A DNA stretch of 64,000 nt. Origin: Ilyonectria destructans. Its lineage: Eukaryota > Ascomycota > Sordariomycetes > Hypocreales > Nectriaceae. This document shows positions 43,430 to 53,327 of this stretch, piece by piece (the first letter of the stretch is position 1; the number at the start of each line of letters is the position of its first letter). The notes beneath the pieces were generated by a model. It was not told the DNA's origin. It saw only the letters and a program-made list of their open reading frames with translations, and did no database searches. Location of the stretch: positions 310,001 to 374,000 of the forward strand of contig JAHEWK010000029.1 in assembly GCA_020740775.1 (NCBI GenBank). Reading direction: 5' to 3'. Position numbers and translations under genes: made by a program.

Positions 43430-46030
43430 TCAACACCTGTGACTTCTAACAATGATGCAGTCTTCTGTACTATGGCTAGCTAAGTGCAAAGCTTCTTGTT
43501 CCCTACTGTCCGTTTCTATTCTCCTCCAAATGTCTTTGACGCCCCTTCTTCTATTAGCCAAAGGATTGTCTCCCATCTCTTCAGTGACCTGGGCTTCAAT
43601 TCGCTCATCCTCAGCCTTAGTCCAGTCTAGATATGCCATCATCTCTTCTTTCGTCCATTCTCTTGATCCTGTTGACGTGATATAGCGCTTGGACATCTGT
43701 TTGTAGTCCAGGCACCACTCATAGCTCTGCTTGTCATACCTGAGTGGGAGCCCCATCGCCCTGCGATATTGTTGGTTCGTTTTGATGCTGCCAGCCGGCT
43801 GCGCTGCGTACCACGCGCTTCTTGCGGCGACATATCTTCCATATATGGCCTGTGGCGAATCGTACCTCGGTGGCGATGGCGATGGCGGGCCAGGCGAAGG
43901 AGATGGTTCATGAACAGGGGATCCTGGCCGCTGTGAGGCGCCGCCGGGCGAGTCTTGCAAGGCCCCAGTCACAGTCTCTGGCTGATCGCCGAGAACTGCG
44001 GCCAGCAAACCATCTTCCGGCGCTGGCGCTGATTCTTCCTCGGGTACATCCACCAAAGGTCGGATTTGGGGTGGCTCGGGTCCAGTACCCGATGCTTTAA
44101 CTGACTGCGAAAGTCCCGGAGCAAGAGCTTCTTGTTGAAGCAACTCTCCAAACCTCATCGGGCAGGCCCTTGCCGTCCTGGTATGACCAACCGCATGGCA
44201 TCTGCTGCACGTAGGCGGCGCCTTGCGCACCATCTCAACACTCTCAAACGCACTGGGTTCTCTTCGGGTACTCTGTTTGGGGATATTGGATTGTGTAAAC
44301 GTCGACTCAATTCGTTGGCGAGGCTCTAGAAGTGGTTGCGGAGCTCCTTTGCGCTGCAGGCGCCAATGCTGGTGGAAGTGTTCAAGTGAAAGGACTTGGC
44401 CCTGCTCTTGCAATGATTTCAGAGTGTGGAGGCAAGGCAGCCCGTGGGATCTGGTAAAAGACCCCGTGCAAGTCAATGGCGGGGGAGGATCTCTCCTACT
44501 CAGCAACTTCCGTTGCTCCTCTACCTTTCTCAGGGCTTCATGTGATACCCAGCCATGTACTGCAGCGTACAGCGGCCCCGAAAGTTCAATAGGAACACGA
44601 ATCTGCTGTCGGGCTTGATTCGACCTCAGCTCCGACAACTGATTGAGTAATGCATGCTTCATTGCCCTCCAAGCTTCAAAGAGATCTAACGTGGACTTTC
44701 TGAGATGGGATTTCATCAGCGCATGTATGCCCTCGACTCGGGACGTGGCTGTATTACCGAAATGAGCGTGCTGATCGACCCAGACCTTCACAAGCTTCTC
44801 TTTGTACTGCTCAAGCCAGAAAGTCTTAACATATCCGACCTGCTCGAGGTAGTCTGGTAGGTACTTCTTCTCGAATTGCGAAACTCGGTCCTTAAACGCT
44901 TCCTCGTTCGGCGCTCCCATAATCAAGTGCCAAAACTGGTAGAATTCGGACCAGCTGCTGGTCTCCAAGGTATCCTTTGTTGCTGGGTCGGTGGAGCCCG
45001 GTTGGTCTTGGGGGACGAAAGCTGGCCGGCAGTAACGGAGGACTGCCTTGTTCGCGTGCCAGCGGCAGAGCAGTGAGCAAGACGTAGGGAAGGAGATCTC
45101 AACAGCATTCATGCAGGCGACGCAGCGGTCCGTCAAAATGACAGAGGGCAGTCTGGCGCTGTGGTGTTCGTACAGTGACCTCAACCGATCCAACGCCCAT
45201 AGAAAATCGTCCTCGGTCTCCCCACTGAGGAATGCAAACGCTATGCAGAAAGATCGCTGGCAGGCATCGACTCCAATCATATCGAGCAGCGGCATACCGT
45301 GCTTGTTCGTCTTGTATGTGCAGTCTAGTAAGAGTACATCCGGATAGGCCTGAAGATACGCCAAGGAATCCGGATGAGCGAATAAGACAGCGGTAACCCG
45401 GCCGTCTTCACCAAACTGTATTCGACTCCAAAAGCCTTCATTATCGAGCTGGCTGGCGAGCGCATGAATAGAGCTTTGCCCTTCGCAAACTTCTCTCCTG
45501 GTAGCTGCAATGCCGTTGTAGATGTCCTGCTGGGTCGCCAAGGAATCGCAATTCTGTCGTATATATGTTCGGATGTCTCTAGGAGCTATACCGGCATGGG
45601 ACAAGCGTGACAGATCCGCTACAACTTCTTCTCCCAGCTTGCGATGTGCTGGGTGGGCAGAGGGATGCTGGCTTGGTGCATGGTTATGCTTAGAGAATCG
45701 CTTGTCCGGGCGATGTTGGACAGTCCATGTGCTTTTATCCAAGGATTCTTTGGCCAACAATGAGAACTCACAGCCAGTTCCTCGAGTGGTCGTCTTCCGC
45801 TGGCGCTCTATCGACGCACTAGGAGGATGACAGGATCGATCACAAGCGTATGTGACTGTTTGCCTGCCACTCTTCCCTCTAGTGGACTTCCCGGTGATGA
45901 AGGCGTAGCCCCTCGTAGCCGCCCATGTATTAATAGACCTGAAAAGGGCATCTCGTGACTCATAGCTCCGTTCTGGAGGGAGACAGTCTTCGGGAAAACT
46001 CGCGTTCTCTGCACGCGATGCTGGAAACAT
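43430..46030 (-). CDS. MULE transposase, apparently intact
   Basis: Single frame of 866 residues. Residues about 15-120 form a FAR1-like zinc-binding DNA-binding domain (ATRGYAFITGKS, YACDRSC, GCEFSLLAKE). The MULE catalytic domain is at about 215-330: Asp236 in LLLDCTYKTNKHG, Asp301 in ILTDRC, and the C-x2-H in LLCRWHANKAVL (319-330). A SWIM-type finger region follows (LTCTGSFTRSHGLPCLHTL, about 519-537). A zinc knuckle CSRCHAVGHTRTARACP lies at 608-624. The tail is Pro/Ser-rich, then basic. No stop or frameshift was seen, so this copy could be active. A LINE inserted in its 5' leader may impair expression. Confidence 0.92.
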   Translation of the reverse strand: MFPASRAENASFPEDCLPPERSYESRDALFRSINTWAATRGYAFITGKSTRGKSGRQTVTYACDRSCHPPSASIERQRKTTTRGTGCEFSLLAKESLDKSTWTVQHRPDKRFSKHNHAPSQHPSAHPAHRKLGEEVVADLSRLSHAGIAPRDIRTYIRQNCDSLATQQDIYNGIAATRREVCEGQSSIHALASQLDNEGFWSRIQFGEDGRVTAVLFAHPDSLAYLQAYPDVLLLDCTYKTNKHGMPLLDMIGVDACQRSFCIAFAFLSGETEDDFLWALDRLRSLYEHHSARLPSVILTDRCVACMNAVEISFPTSCSLLCRWHANKAVLRYCRPAFVPQDQPGSTDPATKDTLETSSWSEFYQFWHLIMGAPNEEAFKDRVSQFEKKYLPDYLEQVGYVKTFWLEQYKEKLVKVWVDQHAHFGNTATSRVEGIHALMKSHLRKSTLDLFEAWRAMKHALLNQLSELRSNQARQQIRVPIELSGPLYAAVHGWVSHEALRKVEEQRKLLSRRDPPPPLTCTGSFTRSHGLPCLHTLKSLQEQGQVLSLEHFHQHWRLQRKGAPQPLLEPRQRIESTFTQSNIPKQSTRREPSAFESVEMVRKAPPTCSRCHAVGHTRTARACPMRFGELLQQEALAPGLSQSVKASGTGPEPPQIRPLVDVPEEESAPAPEDGLLAAVLGDQPETVTGALQDSPGGASQRPGSPVHEPSPSPGPPSPSPPRYDSPQAIYGRYVAARSAWYAAQPAGSIKTNQQYRRAMGLPLRYDKQSYEWCLDYKQMSKRYITSTGSREWTKEEMMAYLDWTKAEDERIEAQVTEEMGDNPLANRRRGVKDIWRRIETDSREQEALHLASHSTEDCIIVRSHRC

Positions 46031-46072
46031 CTGAGTTGTAGCATAGAGAAGGATGACTGAAGAAGAGCGTGG

Positions 46073-46398
46073 ATGGATGGATGGATTTTATTTCGCCCGG
46101 GGGGACACACCCCAGAGGGCCTTTGCGCTAAGCTATTTTCGTTTCGTACGGTTCTTCCATAATCACCCGAAGCCCCACAATTTCACTTTACTGACTGTTC
46201 CAATCTGATGTATATGCAGTGACAGGCCTGCTTGAAGGCCAATTTCTCCAAGTGTTCAGCATCCTATCCTCAGCAGCTGAAGCACGGTCTGCCAAAATGA
46301 GACTGTATGATGTTAGTAGGATTCAATCTGAATAGTTAGTGTGCCTGAGGCTTCTGGTCCATGTCAAGCCTCCCCGTTGCAATGGCAAATTTGATCGT
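46073..46398 (-). mobile_element. 326-bp 5'-truncated LINE insertion in the MULE leader, copy D
   Basis: It consists only of the LINE 3' region. It ends at 46073 with the reverse of CGAAATAAAATCC plus ATCC repeats. A perfect 15-bp duplication TGAAGAAGAGCGTGG flanks it (46058-46072 and 46399-46413), the classic footprint of target-primed reverse transcription. Confidence 0.95.
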
Positions 46399-46599
46399 TG
46401 AAGAAGAGCGTGGCGCATGCCGCCAGGTCAGTTGAAAATCGCTACGGCAACGGTGCTTAGTCATTTTCGCGGTACCCGCGAAATTTTAAATTCGCGGGTA
46501 CCGCGAGCCTATGGGCTCCCCCACGGGTCCCTACGCTTAGTCGGCAACACCCACTGTAATATTCTCGCCTCACCGCTGACCGCCTATAACCCCTAGCAT

Positions 46600-48083
46600 C
46601 CAACCGGTGCAAGAACGGCATGCGCAAGCGGCAACAAGGTTTTGGATCAACCTCCGGACCCTTCCCAGGACACACCCGTTGGCGACACTGAAAGTGAAAG
46701 TGTGTCGCCGATTCGTATCACCGATGCAGAGGATTGCTCAAGTACAAGGGGAAACAGCCACTGAACGAATGGAGATCATTCGGGAGTACGCGTTACCGCC
46801 ATGGAGAGACCGTATCCCGGTGTCGTGCGACCCTGACCGGGAGAGAGCGGTGGAAGAAGCAAAGAGGATGGATGGCATAGTCATTGCCACCTGCTCCTCG
46901 CAGAGAAGGGGCATGGTAGGCATGGGAGGTGTCGTACGAGATACGGCGATCAACAACGATGGCGAGGTATTGGCCAGCTACTCCATCACTCTCGGGTTGA
47001 CGGAGGAGCTGAACCTATACATCGCCGAGCTGGGAGCTATAGAGATGGTATTGAGATGTATGCCGTCTGGACTCTGCCGGCGGGATATGACTGTCATGAC
47101 GAGCAGCCGCTCCGCACTAGAAGCCATACGGCGGCCACGACAACAATCCGGCCAACAGATCATACGGCAAATATACAACCATATCAAGCGTCTCGAAGAC
47201 GAGGGCCACTCTCTCCGGATGTTGTGGGTTCCAGCAGGAGAAAAGGATTTCGCGCTGGGACCAAAAGCCAAAGCAGCAGCGCGGAAGGCCACAGAAGGAG
47301 AATGCAGACCAGATGTGCCACCGCATCTAGCAAGATCCACAAGGATAAGACTAGCGACAACCAAGCAGCGGCAAACAAGAACACTACCAGAAAGAGTCGG
47401 GAAATACTCGAAGCAGATAGATACGGCACTGCCAGGCAAGCATACCCGTACTCTATATGACCCGCTAAAGAGGAAGGAAGCAGACGTGCTATCACAGCTC
47501 CGCACCGGAATGGTGAGACTTAACAGCTTTCTGTGCAAGATAGGAACGATGGAATCGGACACTTGCGAATGCGGGCTAGCATCAGAGACAGTGGAACACT
47601 TCCTATTCCGCTGCGCAAAATGGACCGCGCAACGGGAAGGCATGTTGCGATGCTCACAGACAAAGATGGGAAACCTATCATACTTCCTGGGAGGAAAGGC
47701 GGCGTCTGATGGTGACAAATGGGCGCCAGACATGCGGGCAGTACGGGCGACGATCAAATTTGCCATTGCAACGGGGAGGCTTGACATGGACCAGAAGCCT
47801 CAGGCACACTAACTATTCAGATTGAATCCTACTAACATCATACAGTCTTATTTTGGCAGACCGTGCTTCAGCTGCTGAGGATAGGATGCTGAACACTTGG
47901 AGAAATTGGCCTTCAAGCAGGCCTGTCACTGCATATACATCAGATTGGACCAGTCAGTAAAGTGAAATTGTGGGGCTTCGGGTGATTATGGAAGAACCGT
48001 ACGAAACGAAAATAGCTTAGCACAAAGGCCCTCTGGGGTGTGTCCCCCCGGGCGAAATAAAATCCATCCATCCATCCATCACA
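46600..48083 (+). mobile_element. Tad-like LINE, copy E, 5'-truncated
   Basis: The reading frame 46607-47812 (401 codons) starts inside the reverse transcriptase C-terminal region (ERHAQAATRFWINLRTLPRT). It continues through an RNase-H-like domain (IVIATCSSQRRGMVGMGGVV, ELGAIEMVLR, MTVMTSSRSAL) to the CECG...HFLFRC end. The 3' region ends at about 48083 with ATCC repeats. It is almost identical to copy A (1-811). It inserted into the 3' end of a MULE-derived gene on the other strand. No matching duplication was found at its 5' side. Confidence 0.9.
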
Positions 48084-48575
48084 ACTATCAAGGCTGCTTC
48101 TGTATTTTAATGGGCAAGATTTTGCACCTCTTCTATGGCCTACTATATGACATTTGCTACATGTAGGTAGTCTTTTTGCTGGCTTATCTTGCGGCTCATC
48201 TTGTGGCTCATCTTGCCCCTTGTCTTGTCGCTTGTTTTGAGGCCTGGCCTGAGGCTCGTCTTGTGGTTCGTCTTGTGGTTCGTCTTGTCGCTTGTCTTGT
48301 GGTTTGCCTTGGGGCTCATGATTGTGTTGACAAAATCGAGCCTCGGTTCGATGTTTAAGAAGCCAATTTCCACTCCATTCTTCCTTGGCTACTATTGAAA
48401 ATTGGCAGCCAGTGCGAAATCGATTGCATGCGTAGGTAACCGTAAGTCGACCAGACCTTTCTGTAGTTGATCTTCTGGTTATAAATTTATAGCCTCCGAT
48501 TGCTGCCCAGATATTGAGATCTAGAATAAGATCTTCTTGTGATGAATACCACTGTTGAGGAGGAAGAGAGTTCAT
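48084..48575 (-). pseudogene. MULE-derived short protein: DNA-binding domain joined to zinc knuckle by a QDEP repeat
   Basis: From ATG 48575 the minus strand encodes INIWAAIGGYKFITRRS-like and TYACNRFRTGCQFSIVAKEE, a FAR1-type domain like that of the MULE transposase. About ten tandem Gln-Asp-Glu-Pro/Lys units follow (QDEPQDEPQDEPQARPQ and so on). The zinc knuckle is CSKCHIVGHRRGAKSCPLKY. The whole catalytic domain is absent. The frame then runs into the 3' tail of LINE copy E, so the original C-terminus is lost. It may be an internally deleted MULE, or a repressor-like derivative that keeps binding without catalysis (speculative). Confidence 0.7.
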
Positions 48576-49308
48576 TTTGTTAATAGTAGTATGTAAGGAT
48601 AGATATGATGAAGTGTCAGGCGGTGAAGCAGAAGGGAGACGGAAAAGGCAGCAAGGCAGAGGGTTAGGGTTATGCTGACTAATGGGGGACCCGTGAGTGT
48701 ACGGACCCGTGGCTCTATTGGGTCCCAAGGTTGGTGTCAGATCTCGTGATCCCGTAAGTGGGGTCTGACGGTCTGAGTTGGTGGCCTTTGGCACAGCGAA
48801 ATGTTCAATCAGATGAGGCCAAAATAGCCTGATTGAATTGATGATAATTACGACCTTAATAACGTCGTTATGACTGATGGATTGACTGTGTTCTCGATCA
48901 TCTTGACCGGCGAGGGATTTCCCTCATCTACGGTCTCCAAGACCCCGCTTCCTTAGTCACGCTAGCCGGACCGGATCCCTCCGTCTAACAGTTGGAAAGG
49001 TCACATGATTTGTGAGTGGAGGGCGCGCCTAACATTTACTACCTCAGGCATCAACAGCTGATGACCCTTCTCGAAACCTTCAGAACTTTTACGGGCACTG
49101 TCGTCATTCTTACGGCTTCCATTTACCCAATGACCTAAAAAAAAGATGATCATTCGACGGTCATAGAAGTATCTGCCTGTGACGAACCCTAAGCGGAGGA
49201 GTTCACCGTCGCATTGTTGCACAACAACGAATGTGTTTGGTTGATTTGAGGCCTGAGTGATGACCCATCCGATGGGTGAACGTCATTTGCTCGACGATGT
49301 GCGTGTGA
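48576..49308. other. non-coding stretch
   Basis: No gene was recognised; short frames on the minus strand (49001-49222) have no known motif. It ends at the target duplication of the mini-LINE insertion. Confidence 0.35.
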
Positions 49309-49319
49309 CATTCGATTGC

Positions 49320-49368
49320 AAAGGCCCTCTGGGGTGTGTCCCCCCGGGCGAAATAAAATCCATCCATC
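49320..49368 (+). mobile_element. 49-bp LINE 3'-end insertion with 11-bp target duplication
   Basis: The insert is only the last 49 bp of the LINE (CCCTCTGGGGTGTG...CGAAATAAAATCC plus ATCC). CATTCGATTGC flanks it on both sides (49309-49319 and 49369-49379). It is an extreme 5' truncation. Confidence 0.93.
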
Positions 49369-49480
49369 CATTCGATTGCGCTTGGAGAAATTCAGCAACG
49401 GCAGTTTGCTCAACCCATCACTTTGTAACAATCATCTCAAACCATCGCGTCAACAGCGACTTCATGGTCTTAATAGCACA

Positions 49481-49903
49481 ATGCTTTGCCTTGACATACC
49501 CGTTCCCCGCTGCGTCCAGAAACTTGTGCGCGAGCCACCAGTTTGCTTGCCAAGTGAGGAGGACATCAAAGTCGTGAATCTCATCAGAAATTTCGGCGAG
49601 GAATTTGCGCGACCGAGAGACGAAATCGAACAAGCATGCAGTCTCGCCTCTGGCTCATCGGACTTGGTCATACTTCTGGAGCGACCGCACGTATCACAGA
49701 CTTACGCCGGGACCTTTGGCGAGTTTGTGAAGCGATGCGAGACGCTGAAGAGAGTTGATGAACTCATCAGATTCAGCTCCAAGGGAGCTCGGAGCATTCA
49801 TACTGTCACCGTCCTTGACGCATTCTCTTTCAAACCCCGGGATTCGACACCTATTCCTGTGACGGGACAAGAGCACGAACGAGGTCGGGTGCGACTTGGG
49901 TAA
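49481..49903 (+). CDS. uncharacterised protein fragment truncated near a Fot-like insertion
   Basis: From ATG 49481, 140 residues begin MLCLDIPVPRCVQKLV and end HERGRVRLG. Segments DLVILLERPHVSQTYAGTFG and HTVTVLDAFSFKPRDS look like a conserved globular fold. They are faintly reminiscent of the first half of fungal uracil-DNA-glycosylase-like proteins, but this is unproven. The stop overlaps a GGGTAAAG word that could be a splice donor, so the frame may be only a first exon. The Fot-like element begins 52 bp downstream, and no matching 3' exon was found beyond it. It is probably a truncated host gene. Confidence 0.45.
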   Translation: MLCLDIPVPRCVQKLVREPPVCLPSEEDIKVVNLIRNFGEEFARPRDEIEQACSLASGSSDLVILLERPHVSQTYAGTFGEFVKRCETLKRVDELIRFSSKGARSIHTVTVLDAFSFKPRDSTPIPVTGQEHERGRVRLG

Positions 49904-49954
49904 AGTGATTGTTTACAAGGAGAGAAAGAGATTCCTAAGGAAAGCTCTAACTTA

Positions 49955-51814
49955 ACGTGTATGATAAGCGAGCGCGCAATACAAGCGAGCGCGCACTTTT
50001 CCACTACCTTCATTACTAATTCATTAATAAAAACACAATAAAGCATCTAATCAATTAAAACTAATCGCTATACTCCTCTCCAGACGCCTCTATAACGACC
50101 TGACATGTTCTTGCATTATGACCAGTCTTGCTGCATATTCCACAACGCCTTTCCTTCGGTCGCGCCGACCCTCTTTGACTATGACTTCTGGACGATTCGG
50201 CCACTAGCTGCGTATTAACATCCTTCTGATCAATTGCTTCCCTTCCTCCATCTAGAGTCATCTTCCCTCCATTGCGTAGGTATGTCCTTTTTGCTCTGCG
50301 CCGCCTGCTAAGGGTCTCATTCGCCTGTCGAAGAATTTGGTTCTCAGACTTCAATAGTGCCATCTGATGCATTATTGCCTTCGTTCCCTTAGAAAAAGAC
50401 TCAATTGCTTCAAAAATAGATGTCGGAGAGCTGCTCTGATGCCTCTCAACTCGTCTTTTGAGGAATTCAGACTGAGAGCTAGCCTCTAGGACGGTCTTTG
50501 GAGTCTTTGAGACCCAAGGGCCCGGAAGGCTCGCCTCCTCTTCGACAGGTGTTGGAGTCCGTAGCTGCACATCAAGCTTCGAAAGCACATTTTCTGGATC
50601 TAGAGGAACAAGCCCAGCTCCTCTGAAACCTCCCTGGATATTGCTTTTTGTCATTGCGGCTTGAAAGGCAGCGTAAAAGGCTGGAAAGAACTCAGTCTTT
50701 GAAATGTGAGTTATAGAGCATCTGATCAAATACTCTATTTGCCGACCGTAGGCATGTTTGAGCGGCCCAAAGCACCCAACATCAAGAGGCTGGAGTAGAT
50801 GAGACGAATGAGGCGGCATACAGAGCGTGACGATGTTGTTATTCTTACAATATGTCTCAAACTTGGTCGAGTGGTGGCTTTCGTGCCCATCGAGGATCAG
50901 AAGGCGATAGCGACCATTTGATCGGGTCTTTGTGTGTTGATCGAAGTGCTTGAGCCACTCAAAACCCGTCTCATTGTCGGTCCAGCCATTTTTGGTCGTA
51001 GCGATAGCCCAATCACCCGGGAGGTTGCTTTCTTGGTACCAGCTGGAGAGGTGATATTGGTCTGCAACCACAATGAACGGCTGGATCGCCCAGCCTTCCG
51101 CATTGATAGCCTAGATGACTGTAACCCATTCCCGGTTTCCAGGCTGGACTGATTTCCGTCTTCCACGCCTTTCTGCGCCCGTAACAACCATACCGCTTGC
51201 GATCATGCCCATTAAAAAGCCAGTCTCATCAAAGTTATAGATATCGGCTAGGGTAATACCATATTTCGTGATTATGTTCTCTACGAGTGAGAACCACTTG
51301 CGAATAGTAGCCGGATCTTCGCATTTAGCTCTCTGATAATCATATTTACGATTAAAACGCGTCGTGAGCTCTAGTTGTCGCTTGACGAAGTTGGAAGCCC
51401 AGCGCTTGCCAACAGGTGACGCGTCGCGGTCAGCAAGCAGTCGGTTGGCCATTTCTTCCACATCACTAAGCCGCGGGGGAAATCCTCGGGAATCTAGGTC
51501 AAGGATATACTCAACAAGAGTCTGTTCCTCTAGATCAGATAGTTTCCGCGAATTAGGCATAATATCGCGTCGGGTAGGAATGCCATCGCGTCGGCGTTCT
51601 AGGGTGCGGCGGGAGACTTTGTAGATCTTTGAAGCGCGAAAGGGAGTTAATTGAGAGTCTTTCTTAAGGGCTTGAAGGGCGAGATTAATATTTGCCTCAT
51701 TGATTGATGATAACATGATTTATGGTTGAGAAAATTAAGTTGAAAGATATAATTAGGTGGTTGGGGGGAAAAGTGCGCGCTCGCTTGTATTGCGCGCTCG
51801 CTTATCATACACGT
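49955..51814 (-). mobile_element. pogo/Fot-like DNA transposon, complete with TA duplication
   Basis: The inverted repeats start ACGTGTATGATAAGCGAG, continue with two GCGAGCGCGC blocks, and run to about 49998 on the left and from about 51770 on the right. The element is flanked by TA on both sides (49953-49954 and 51815-51816). It is 1,860 bp long with one transposase gene on the minus strand. Confidence 0.92.
50061..51716 (-). pseudogene. pogo/Fot-like transposase interrupted by a single TAG
   Basis: The N-terminal part (51716-51114) has a pogo helix-turn-helix (FRASKIYKVSRRTLERR), a CENP-B-type second domain and the first catalytic Asp in DIYNFDETGF. It stops at TAG 51113-51111. The same frame continues with AINAEGWAIQPFIVVADQYH, then the DDE_1 core [12 protein letters not shown]...[22 protein letters not shown]-terminal basic coiled segment and a zinc knuckle CGICSKTGHNARTCQ follow, to the stop at 50061. 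A glutamine codon at the stop site (CAG to TAG) would restore 551 residues. That is the only lesion seen. It is a C-to-T change, consistent with light RIP. Confidence 0.92.
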
Positions 51815-51816
51815 TA

Positions 51817-53048
51817 AATATTACTAATATAAGCTTGCTAGTTAAGGATTGTATTTTTAATTTTATTAAAAGTAATTTTTACTTTTTGTGACAGTCAGGT
51901 CTAACCTACGGGTATAGGGTAGATCTAAGGCGTGTGGTTTAATGATCGAGTGGATCAGAACATCGTAGTGAGCAATGTAGGACATGATAGTAACGTGCAA
52001 AGGTAAGTTATTGTGTAACCAAATAATAGTGTTGATAGCTAAGGAGCTTAAGGCTCTTGTCTAATGTGCTACATGAATGTGTATATACTGTGGTAATTCC
52101 GTGGGCTCATCCGGTGATGATGAGTCCGTTGTCCTGGCTCATCGTGATGGAGTGAGTCGGGTGGTCTGGCTCACGTGTCACGGGCCAGGGCCCATATCCT
52201 TGCGGCTGTGCCGCAAGACGTACTTGGCTCGTGCGCTCCAGGGATGAGAAATCGTTCCACAGCTCAGGGGCACTGAGGAACTTCTTTCTTTCTTCTTCAT
52301 CTTTGATGTAAATAGCATCCTGGACTAGATAGCTGGAATACAATTACTAGAGGCCGTTCACAGCTTGTTTGACCGACTCGCTTATCATATACGTTAATTA
52401 TAATAATGATAAATTTTTCTAGACTTTTTAAAAAAATGTTTATAAAGTTATTTAAAAAAATCTTATTCACACTTTTTTTTTTCTTATTTTTATTTTTAAA
52501 AAGCTAAATAAATTTTTAAAAAGTCTAGAAAAAATACTGTTATGTGACCTTTTTATTTACATATCTAAAATTAATCCTCTAAAATTCCTAGAATTATATA
52601 GCTAATTTTAAGAAATTGAAAATTATGACTTTTAGCTGTACAGTATAAGTGGTGCACTCGCTTGGTTGGTGCATGTCACGGTACCAGCCCCAATCCTAGG
52701 AACTGGGATATCACGTGACCACGTGATGTGGGTCACCCACTGTACATAGTAGCTTCGCGTCACTCATAGCTTCTTGCCTCTTCACGGCACAACAACGATT
52801 CTAAGTCGACCCCAAGTTCCGTCCCGTGATAGTGCACTCGCTTATTATGTACGTTAACTAAGTTAAGTTATATAAAACTTATATTTATTTAATTTAATTA
52901 GTAAGTTCGCGTTTTATAAGACTTATGATATCTTATGTCCAAAGCGATCGCACTGAACACTTAATCCCAGAGCCTGTTTCGGCCGAAACTATGGCTGACG
53001 CAACAAAGAGGCTGGTACGAGAGCATCCGATCAGCTGGAGTTCCGTGG
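51817..53048. other. AT-rich, RIP-like stretch with ends of related Fot-like elements
   Basis: CTCGCTTATCATATACGTTA at about 52377 and CTCGCTTATTATGTACGTTA at about 52837 repeat the right-hand terminus of the Fot-like element (CTCGCTTATCATACACGTTA) in direct orientation. They are therefore ends of decayed relatives. Positions 52380-52640 and 52860-52930 are strongly AT-rich. A minus-strand frame of 79 codons (52107-52343, ending MSQDNGLIITG) is not recognised. Confidence 0.5.
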
Positions 53049-53259
53049 TGTCGGAAAGCTAGCGTGGCACTTGGGTGACTTGATCGTGTGTGTATTGTGT
53101 ATGTATCTCTCTCTGAGGTCTCCCGGCCGTAACTGCATATGTGTTGCAATCACCACTAAAAGTGGGGGCCTGAGGTATCTGCACCAATAGGCGGTCTCAA
53201 CCCTGGAGGTCACCACGTGACCGCCCGATCAGGTGCTTTGTACATGATCCAATCTAACA
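53049..53259. repeat. 211-bp Copia-type solo LTR with target duplication CGTGG
   Basis: It starts TGTCGGAAAG and ends CCAATCTAACA. It is flanked by CGTGG on both sides (53044-53048 and 53260-53264). It is the same family and length as 14624-14834. Confidence 0.92.
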
Positions 53260-53327
53260 CGTGGCTACGATGAATAGTATGTAACCATTGCCGTCTTCTG
53301 CATGACACAACGTTAATCGGCTCTTAC

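Larger units (their letters stand above)
43137..46520 (-). mobile_element. MULE (Mutator-like) transposon with 71-bp terminal inverted repeats
   Basis: The terminal inverted repeats 43137-43207 and 46450-46520 are nearly identical. They begin GGGAGCCCATAGGCTCGC and end AATGACTAAGCACCGT. Each contains a perfect internal palindrome, GCGGTACCCGCGAA against TTCGCGGGTACCGC, so each end can fold on itself. A weaker similarity continues about 20 bp outward, and CTTAGT occurs just outside both ends. A clean 9-bp target duplication is not visible. Inside are the transposase gene and a 326-bp LINE insertion. Confidence 0.88.

Noticed and set aside
43137..46530. CTTAGT outside both MULE ends as target duplication
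   Set aside because: Only 6 bp match within differing 9-mers, and TTAG-like words occur inside the repeats too.
48176..48398. Plus-strand leucine/valine-rich frames that look like membrane proteins
   Set aside because: They are the antisense reading of the QDEP repeat of the MULE-derived gene.
52100..52145. Hammerhead-ribozyme-like word (GATGATGAGTCCG)
   Set aside because: The GATGAGTCC core is present, but no GAAA element or third stem could be placed.
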